A stretch of 64,000 bases of DNA from contig JADHYV010000032.1 in NCBI GenBank assembly GCA_027604705.1, forward strand, positions 186,001 through 250,000, written 5' to 3'. Positions 54,645-64,000 of this stretch are shown here, piece after piece. The notes under the pieces were generated by a model that saw nothing but the letters and a program-made list of their open reading frames with translations, did no database searches and was not told the DNA's origin. The translations under genes and the position numbers were made by a program. This stretch comes from Allomyces arbusculus (lineage: Eukaryota; Blastocladiomycota; Blastocladiomycetes; Blastocladiales; Blastocladiaceae). Position 1 is the stretch's first letter. Every line of letters begins with the position of its first letter.

Positions 54645-55495
54645 GGCGGCAAGACTTGGCGTTTGAGCAAGTTGTCCGGCAGGAATTACAACTGCGCGAC
54701 AGTGACACGTGTCGCTCTTGACAGAGAATGGTCGAGATCAGTTGTCGTTAGGGCCGGACGAGTCGTGGTTGGTCGGTTTGGTACTTCGGTGCGTTCTGGT
54801 TCGCGTTCGAAGACAGGTCGCGTTCGCAGAAATCGAGCGCAGCGAGGAACTGTTGGTCGGAGCAGCTCGACGCCAGGTTCGCTTGGGTCTGTTGTTGTTG
54901 ACGTTCACCGCGTCGTCGTTGAAGCAATTTGGTGTTGCGGGGAGAGGGAGGTAGAGAAGCTGGGCAGGGTCAGCACAGCTCGGGGTGCGGCACACCGCGC
55001 CGACTTGGGGCAACGCGATCGGTGCATACGCGATGCCAGCCAGGTAAACGCTTCGCAAGCAATCGAAGACAGTCCATTCTCTCCAGCTCACCAAGCAACC
55101 TCAATCTGGCCGTTCCTTCTCCTCAGCTTTGCGCACGACTGACAGCAATATGATCATCGTGACAAGCCCGTATCGCCTGCGTTATTTCGCGACGCCGCAG
55201 CAAGGCGCGGCACCCGATTGGTGTCCCCACATCGTCGACTACGCGACCCAGTCGGTCGCGGACCTCGATCTCCCGCGACCACGACAACATTTTCGCGTAT
55301 TCCGTATACGGGACGAGCATTTTGGCGGCTGTCGACTGCTTCCGTCCCTCGACCAGACGCATTTCCGGACTCGCATCACCTCCTGCCTGTCTGCAACTGG
55401 GTCAGGATCACGACCCACGCCAAAGCGCCGTATCCCATAGCACTTGACGTCACTGAAGGCGTGGAATCTATACGACAAGAGGAACGGTTTCAGCA
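54645..55495. other. Spacer between carrier start and tRNA-Trp
   Basis: About 0.85 kb. I see no supported gene; open frames on both strands lack motifs. The left part should be the carrier promoter. Confidence 0.4.
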
Positions 55496-55567
55496 GGGGC
55501 TATGGCGCAACGGTAGCGCGTCTGACTCCAGATCAGAAGGTTGGGAGTTCAAATCTCTCTGGCCTCA
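55496..55567 (+). tRNA. tRNA-Trp (CCA), no intron
   Basis: A full cloverleaf folds: acceptor GGGGCTA with TGGCCTC (G-U and T-G wobbles), D stem GCGC/GCGC, anticodon stem TCTGA/TCAGA around loop CTCCAGA giving anticodon CCA, T stem GGGAG/CTCTC with loop TTCAAAT, and discriminator A at 55567. The 3' CCA is not encoded, as expected for a eukaryotic nuclear gene. The D loop contains GG (A-box GG), and GTTCAAATC matches the B box. It is 72 nt long. Confidence 0.95.
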
Positions 55568-55570
55568 CAA

Positions 55571-55575
55571 TTTTT
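55571..55575 (+). terminator. RNA polymerase III terminator of tRNA-Trp
   Basis: TTTTT three bases after the mature tRNA end, followed by a second TTTT, the usual Pol III stop signal. Confidence 0.85.
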
Positions 55576-55809
55576 GTTTTCGATTGGCGTGCTGATTTGG
55601 AAGACTTTGTCGTACCGCCTTTTTGTCCCATTTTCAGTCCACAGGTGTCCGTCTACCTCTGGCAGATTTGTTGCTCTGTTTTGTTCGTTGCACGCCTCTC
55701 CGTCCTCTTCCCAAATGAAACAATACACATCGATCCACCCAGACTCGCGCATAAAAAAATTCTGTACATATCGCTTCACACCCGACCTCGCACCCAATTC
55801 AAAGACGCT

Positions 55810-56994
55810 TCAAGGCGCGACGGCCGGCACTGCACCTCCCGCCGCGCCATTCGCGCCGGCATTGAATACGACGTGCTTGATGACCTGGCTCATGAGCGCG
55901 TGTGTCGTCTCCGAGACAAGCTTGGTCGCGTCGCGCGCGGCCTTGCCAAGATGCGACGCGTCGGCGTCGTCGTCGCCCTTTTTGCCCGGCGACCCACCGG
56001 TCTGCTGCACTTGCGACTCGGCGCGGTCGAGTTTGGCGGCAATGTCCCCCATTTGGCCGACAAAGTAGTCCTTGTTCTACAGATTTCGCAAACACAGATC
56101 AGTGAACAGGCCCATGGCGTGCATCGAGACGCGCGAACGCGCCCAAACGTACCGACGTCAGCGGTGACTGCGCAAGCGTGTTGACCCAATGCTTGTTCCA
56201 CAGCAAGTCCAACAACTGTGCATCGAGCCGCGACTTGAACAGCGACACGTCGAGCTGGTAATACTGGTTGGCATGCACACCGAAATCCTCAATTTTCGAC
56301 AATGGAATCGACTGGTACTCGGATTTCGCCGCGTCGGGCGGCGTGTACCCCGCCGGGTACGTCCGAAACGCGCCAATCTCAACACGTCCCGCCGAGATTG
56401 TGCGGTTCGGGTCGACGACCACGGCCAAAAACGGTTCCTGGTACTGCTGGTTGGTCATTTGCGTGGAGACGTCGATCCCGGACAGCCAGCACCCGTAGCC
56501 CGGGTGCGAGTGGTACCAGCCCACCACGTTCTCGACGCGCGCCAGCGACTCGGAGGTCTGCTGGTACCGGACCATGAACTCGAACGCTTCTTGCTGCGCG
56601 TTGACGCGCGTCTCGGTGCCCTCGACGGGTAGCGCGAACGCGTCGAGCACGACCATCGTGTCGCCCATGACTTTGCCCTGCATCAGGCCCATGACTTCAA
56701 GGTGGCCCCCGCGACGCGCGTGCAGGACCATCTTGATCAACGCGATCGCGGACATTTTGACCTTCTTGAAGTACCGCGGGCTAAGGAGCGCGCGCAGTCG
56801 GTGTCAGTACTCAGGTCGTGTGCAAGGGCGCACGCCCATGGCGTGGACAGGATCGCGTACTCCTTGGTCCACGGGCGGCCCTCGGGCAGCGGCGTGCGCT
56901 CGTAGAGCTCGTCGGTCGGCTCGACGGTCTGGACATTGTTTTCGAGCAACCACGTCTTGAGCGCGTTTGACGCGTCAGTCGAAGAGGAGGCCAT
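55810..56994 (-). CDS. CSN5: COP9 signalosome subunit 5 (deneddylase)
   Basis: JAMM-type zinc metalloprotease that removes NEDD8 from cullins as part of the COP9 signalosome. Exons 56834-56994, 56153-56780 and 55810-56076 give 351 residues, near the usual 335. The start has [11 protein letters not shown] and the [20 protein letters not shown] block. The catalytic set is [13 protein letters not shown] (Glu about 82) and [20 protein letters not shown] (His 144, His 146, Asp about 157), the exact CSN5 form of the motif rather than the proteasomal Rpn11 one. The C-terminus carries [13 protein letters not shown] and a helical tail that docks the complex. Donors are GTGCGC and GTACGT. Presence implies an active neddylation cycle. 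Confidence 0.96.
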
Positions 56995-57555
56995 GGTTGG
57001 TGCTGGAGTGCGAGATTCGACGCGACTGAGCACGGTTGGCGGCGGCAAAGAGGTCGGCGGGCTGGCAGCACGTGGTCCGGGTGCACTGCAGGTACTTTTC
57101 GGAGCTTGCTGATGGTGTTGCCGTCGTCGTGGTCAGAAGGGTCGGCACCGTCGTGGTCGTGTAGAGTCGCGTCGCGTCGTTGCTGGATCGACCGGCGTGG
57201 TTGCGGAGCAGTGACTCGGATCCGCAACGACCGGAAGTCGTCACGTGTACTCCCAGCTGAGGAGTGTCACCAACTGCAGAATTGATGCGGAAGCACGTGG
57301 GCACCTCGGACTCGGGGGCAAGGTTTCGTGTTGACACTTGAGCGATCAAGTCGGCCTCTTGTCGGCCGACAGCACCTTCTCCATCGCCTGCTGGCCGATT
57401 ACATTTCTCGACACCAACCAGCAACCGTCCTGCTCGCCAACTCGGCGCACATTGCTGCTGCACCACCGGCTATCGACCAGCTGCCTTCAACGCCGCTCCA
57501 GAACCGGCTCCAGCCCCTCCTCCACCATCAACCACCAATCAGTCAACGCAGCACC
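56995..57555. promoter_or_regulatory. Divergent intergenic region, CSN5 / PET100
   Basis: 561 bp between diverging starts; no gene seen, and it holds both promoters. Confidence 0.45.
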
Positions 57556-57963
57556 ATGGGCACGACGCGTCTCGAAGTCTTCAAGGTCAGTCCAGTGCTC
57601 TCCACCCGGTTTTGCAGCCATAGGCCACTCGAGGATCCCGCTCTCGTCACTTGAGCTGACTATCGCCTCTTTGCTCTTGTCCAGTTCGGCATCTACGTCT
57701 TTGCGCCCATCTATGTCATGTACTTCACGGGCATCCCGTCCTATTTTGAGAAGGAGGTGGTGCCGCTGCGCACCAAGCTGTTCCGCCTGAACGACCCGAC
57801 CTACGTACGGATTGACCGGATATGGATTGCTGAGTCCCGTTTTGCTGACGCGCTGAACGATTGCATGGCGTAGCAACCACCACAAGCGACCGAGGACATC
57901 CATGCGCACATGGACAAGTTGCGCGAGCGCAAGGCGGCCAAGGACGCGGCTGCGCACGAGTAG
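57556..57963 (+). CDS. PET100: PET100-like cytochrome c oxidase assembly factor
   Basis: Small inner-membrane protein required for cytochrome c oxidase assembly. Three exons (57556-57585, 57685-57804, 57874-57963) give 79 residues. The first exon is only ten codons (MGTTRLEVFK). Introns begin GTCAGT and GTACGG. LEVFKFGIYVFAPIYVMYFT matches the Pet100 start (L-E-x-F-K-F-G-x-Y-V-F-x-P) and forms the single membrane helix. A charged helix DKLRERKAAKDAAAHE closes the protein, as in relatives. Too small and split to stand out as an open frame. Orthology rests on the N-terminal motif. Confidence 0.85.
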
Positions 57964-58353
57964 GCGGATCCGGGTCGGACAAGGCTGCGGCTCCGATTGC
58001 TGTTGCGGCTGCGGCAGATCATAGTGTATATACAAACCGATTTTATTTCTGTCTTGCGGGCCTGCCTCGTCGGTGTTGATGGCGCAGGTAGTCGTTGCTG
58101 TCATGGTTGTGGTCAGGTCGTGCAGCGGCTTCACGTGTTGGTAAAGGGCAAATTTTGGTGGCCAACCACCGCCGACACGACGGCACCATCGTCGACTACG
58201 ACGACGCCGGCCCATCGCACGCCGGCTGCGTTCAGCACTCCCCGCACTCGCGCCGCGCCGCCGCGCGGACCTCTGCCGTTCAAGCTCGCAACCAACTCGC
58301 ACAGCACCGCACCGATCCTCGACTTGCACTGATCCCAACCCACTCAAAGCATC
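57964..58353. other. Spacer before the FHA gene
   Basis: 390 bp, no gene seen. It contains the PET100 3' end and the FHA gene promoter. Confidence 0.45.
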
Positions 58354-59919
58354 ATGGCCAGCTCCGCACGCACCAGCGCCGCCGCCTACGCGGGCGCGCC
58401 CCCCGTCCCACCCGTCCCGCCCGTTCCCGCGGCCTGGCTCGCGCAATACGCAGCCGCCAACACGGCGGCCCCCTCGGTGTCCTCGCCATCCCCCCGCCCG
58501 CTGGCGCTCACATCCGTCCCGGCCATCTCGCTCTCCCCCGCACTTGCATCCCTCGCGCACATGACCCCCGCGCGTGCATCAGCGCTCGCGGGCCGCGCGC
58601 CCGCATCCAGCATGTCGGCCAATGCGCAACCGCCGCCGGCGGCCGTCTCGGGGGCGCTGTACTATGCGCCGTACGCGGGGTTGGTCCTGGCGGCCCCCTC
58701 GCTCCCATCCCTCCCGCCGCTCCTGCGGTTGCCGCTACCCGGCGACGGCGCCGTGGTGACGGTCGGCCGATTAATCGAAAAACGGTCGTCGAACGTGCCC
58801 GCGCCCATGTACACGCTCGACGCCCCGTCGCCCACGACGCACCGCTTGCGACTCAAATCCAAAGTGATTTCACGGCACCACGCGCGGTTCTTTCGCGCGG
58901 CCGGCGCGCGGTACTTTGTCCAGGACACGCGCTCCAGTTCCGGCACGTTCCTGAACGGCCGCCGCCTTGCCGCAATCGGCGAGGATTCAGCCCCCGTCGA
59001 GGTCGCTGACGGGGACCTGTTGCAACTGGGCGAGGACTACGACCAGAACGGGGTCGTGCACGAGTGCCTCCGGTTCCGGATCGTGTTGCCGCCGTTACCT
59101 GCCGAGGGGGAAGCGGCTGCGCAACCAGTACCGCAGGGACCGGCGGACGCGTCGCCCGATGTCCCGCCGACGCAGACGCACCGGATCTTACCGACCGCAT
59201 CGACGAATCCGACGCCGCAGGGGACGCCGGCACCAGCAGCTGTTGCCGCCGCCGCACCGAGACGCCGCGGGACCACGCGGTCGGTCGTCCCAGGCGCGCG
59301 GTCCGCGTCGATGCCGCCGCCGACCAACGTGGCGAACGGGTCGGAAATCGGGTCTGTGACGATCGTCAACGGCTCTGCCCCGCCGCCACCCGCGACCGAG
59401 CCCCCCGCGCCCGACCCAACTGCCCCCTCGGCGTCAGCCCTCGCTGCCGCCGAGACCGCGGCGATCTGGGCGCACTTGTTGCACGTTTCCACGATCCCGA
59501 CCCCGGCGGCACCGCCACCGGCGCCTCTCGCTCCCGAGACGACGCCGACTCCGTCCCGGCCGCACCTCGGTGCGCCCACTGCGGATGATTGGGTCACGGC
59601 GGCGACGGCGCTAGTCGATGCGCCCGAGGCGTGGACCTCGGCGACGGCACGGGCGCGGGCGCATACGTTGGTCGTCGCGCGGGACCGGCGGGTCCGCGCG
59701 CTGGTTATGGGATTGAGCGGGGTCGTGCCGGATACGGCGGTCGCGACGGCGATTGCGCGGTTGACGGAGGATGAGAGGTGGCCTGGGGCCGAGACGGTTG
59801 CGGTGCCGGTGGAGGGTGGGGAGGGGGTGGAGAGAGTGGAGGATGGTGAGGAGAGGGAGGAGAATGGGCCGAAGAGGGCAGGAGGGGAGGGTGGGGACGG
59901 CGGGGGTGCGGGCAGTTAA
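58354..59919 (+). CDS. FHA-domain protein
   Basis: A single 521-codon exon. Residues 1-125 are Ala/Pro/Ser-rich. The FHA phosphothreonine-binding domain lies at about 125-250: VTVGRLIEK (G-R), LRLKSKVISRHHARFF (S-R-H), YFVQDTRSSSGTFLNGRRL (S-S-G-T-x-x-N-G), and the closing strand ADGDLLQLGEDYD. All key phosphopeptide-contact positions are present. This form (K-x-x-S-R-x-H and S-G-T-F-L-N) resembles fungal Far10/Vps64/SLMAP-like FHA proteins. No RING, kinase or membrane helix is seen. The rest is disordered Pro/Ala, with a helical part near 430-490 and an acidic end. A member of the STRIPAK group is possible but unproven. Confidence 0.8.
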   Translation: MASSARTSAAAYAGAPPVPPVPPVPAAWLAQYAAANTAAPSVSSPSPRPLALTSVPAISLSPALASLAHMTPARASALAGRAPASSMSANAQPPPAAVSGALYYAPYAGLVLAAPSLPSLPPLLRLPLPGDGAVVTVGRLIEKRSSNVPAPMYTLDAPSPTTHRLRLKSKVISRHHARFFRAAGARYFVQDTRSSSGTFLNGRRLAAIGEDSAPVEVADGDLLQLGEDYDQNGVVHECLRFRIVLPPLPAEGEAAAQPVPQGPADASPDVPPTQTHRILPTASTNPTPQGTPAPAAVAAAAPRRRGTTRSVVPGARSASMPPPTNVANGSEIGSVTIVNGSAPPPPATEPPAPDPTAPSASALAAAETAAIWAHLLHVSTIPTPAAPPPAPLAPETTPTPSRPHLGAPTADDWVTAATALVDAPEAWTSATARARAHTLVVARDRRVRALVMGLSGVVPDTAVATAIARLTEDERWPGAETVAVPVEGGEGVERVEDGEEREENGPKRAGGEGGDGGGAGS

Positions 59920-60524
59920 CGACGGTGGATGGTCGGTTTTGGTTCCGTTTATTTGGCCTGCCTGACATGGCTCCCGATTTTTGGCGATACCACCCCGTGT
60001 CCCTCGCTCGTCTATTCGATATCCCGTCCGCGTCAACGCTGTCTCTGTCGCGCGCACCGCCTCGTGTTGCGCGTCGCGCTCGTTTTTGCTTCGTGTTGGC
60101 GTGTAGTTGGTGTGGTCGAGCCGCTTTTGGAAATCATGGTCTCGTCCTCGCGCAAATACAATTTTGCTTGGCGTTTGACTTCAGCAATTCAACAATGGCC
60201 TCACTGGACCTGTCACGGGGACCTTAGCGAGTTTAGCGGGCCGCCTTTGGGGGCCCAAATCTATGATTTTTGGCCGTTTTGTGGCAGTTACGACGTAACG
60301 TTGCCTGGTTTCGCGTCTGGCACACTGATCCACTCCAGTGATCACGAACGCGCGTTCGTTTCACTCCAGCTCTCAAACCACTGTGTCTCTCCAATCACAA
60401 CCAGCGTCGACATCGTCCAATCGACTTGACATGATAAATATATAAAAATTCTCTGGCCCGCCTTTGCGGCCCAATATCGCAAACCAAGCTGCACGCCAAA
60501 CCTCCTCCCACTCCTCCTCCTCGC
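59920..60524. other. Convergent spacer between FHA and CLC genes
   Basis: About 0.6 kb holding two 3' ends. GGCCGCCTTTGGGGGCCC near 60239 is a small GC-rich inverted repeat (GGGCCGCC/GGGGGCCC), and an ATAAATATATAAAA stretch lies near 60434-60447. No gene seen. Confidence 0.45.
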
Positions 60525-63879
<3,355 letters not shown>

Positions 63880-64000
63880 GGTTGTTCGTGGCGGCGCGCG
63901 CCGGTTGCTGACGGTAGCGCGTGTGGTGCGCCAGGGATTGGCGGTGGAGCAGATCGTGCGCGACGGCGTGGGGAGAAGCGATGAGCGAACGACGGCCACG

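Noticed and set aside
57487-58560. 357-codon minus-strand open frame
   Set aside because: It overlaps PET100 and the FHA gene start in antisense, and its product is Arg/Gly/Ala-rich without conserved blocks.
60239-60262. GC-rich inverted repeat as a possible intrinsic terminator
   Set aside because: Bacterial-type terminators do not apply to Pol II genes, and the structure is short and isolated.

Overview
The window looks like nuclear DNA of a GC-rich fungus. The genes are eukaryotic, with many short GT-AG introns (about 50-100 nt). Several families are typically fungal: neutral trehalase with a calcium loop, a Pet100-type assembly factor, an SPS19-type dienoyl-CoA reductase, a Cld1-like hydrolase and a small secreted tyrosinase. 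A zoosporic lineage such as Blastocladiomycota is possible, but that is a guess. Of roughly 67 introns modelled by eye, about half begin GTACG and about four fifths carry C at position +4. Canonical GTAAGT was seen twice.

Left part (1-15 kb): a repeat-bearing edge, RNA polymerase II subunit RPB9 (+), a broken acetyltransferase gene (-), spermidine synthase (-), a Cld1/ABHD4-5-like hydrolase (+), a Tctex-type dynein light chain (-), neutral trehalase (-), and a large Ser/Ala/Gly-rich protein with two N-terminal membrane segments (-).

Middle (15.5-26.5 kb): the accessory region. It is a one-strand tandem array of GNAT acetyltransferase genes with seven apparently intact copies, three decayed copies and one deletion remnant. 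Together with the broken minus-strand copy near 2 kb this makes twelve loci. They form at least four subfamilies arranged by position, and the right end shows a recent duplication of about 0.98 kb. One copy ends in a CaaX-type prenylation motif.

Right part (26.5-64 kb): a class V aminotransferase-fold protein that appears to have lost its PLP lysine (-), a 2 kb gene-poor stretch, a THADA/Trm732-like protein (-), tyrosinase (+), chorismate synthase (-), a PAS-like protein with two CxxC pairs (+), peroxisomal dienoyl-CoA reductase (-), two tandem HTATIP2/TIP30-like genes (+, the first probably decaying), a TMEM42-like transporter (-), WDR83 (+), the PP2A activator PTPA (-), a kinesin-4 motor (+), a mitochondrial carrier (-), tRNA-Trp (+), CSN5 (-), PET100 (+), an FHA-domain protein (+), and an endosomal-type CLC chloride transporter with two CBS domains (-) that reaches the right edge.

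Most genes are housekeeping and functionally unlinked. Gene spacing is tight in places: 29 bp between TIP30 copy 2 and TMEM42, 85 bp between WDR83 and PTPA, and a 153 bp divergent spacer between TMEM42 and WDR83. All exon models are manual, from splice signals and family conservation; no database search was possible.
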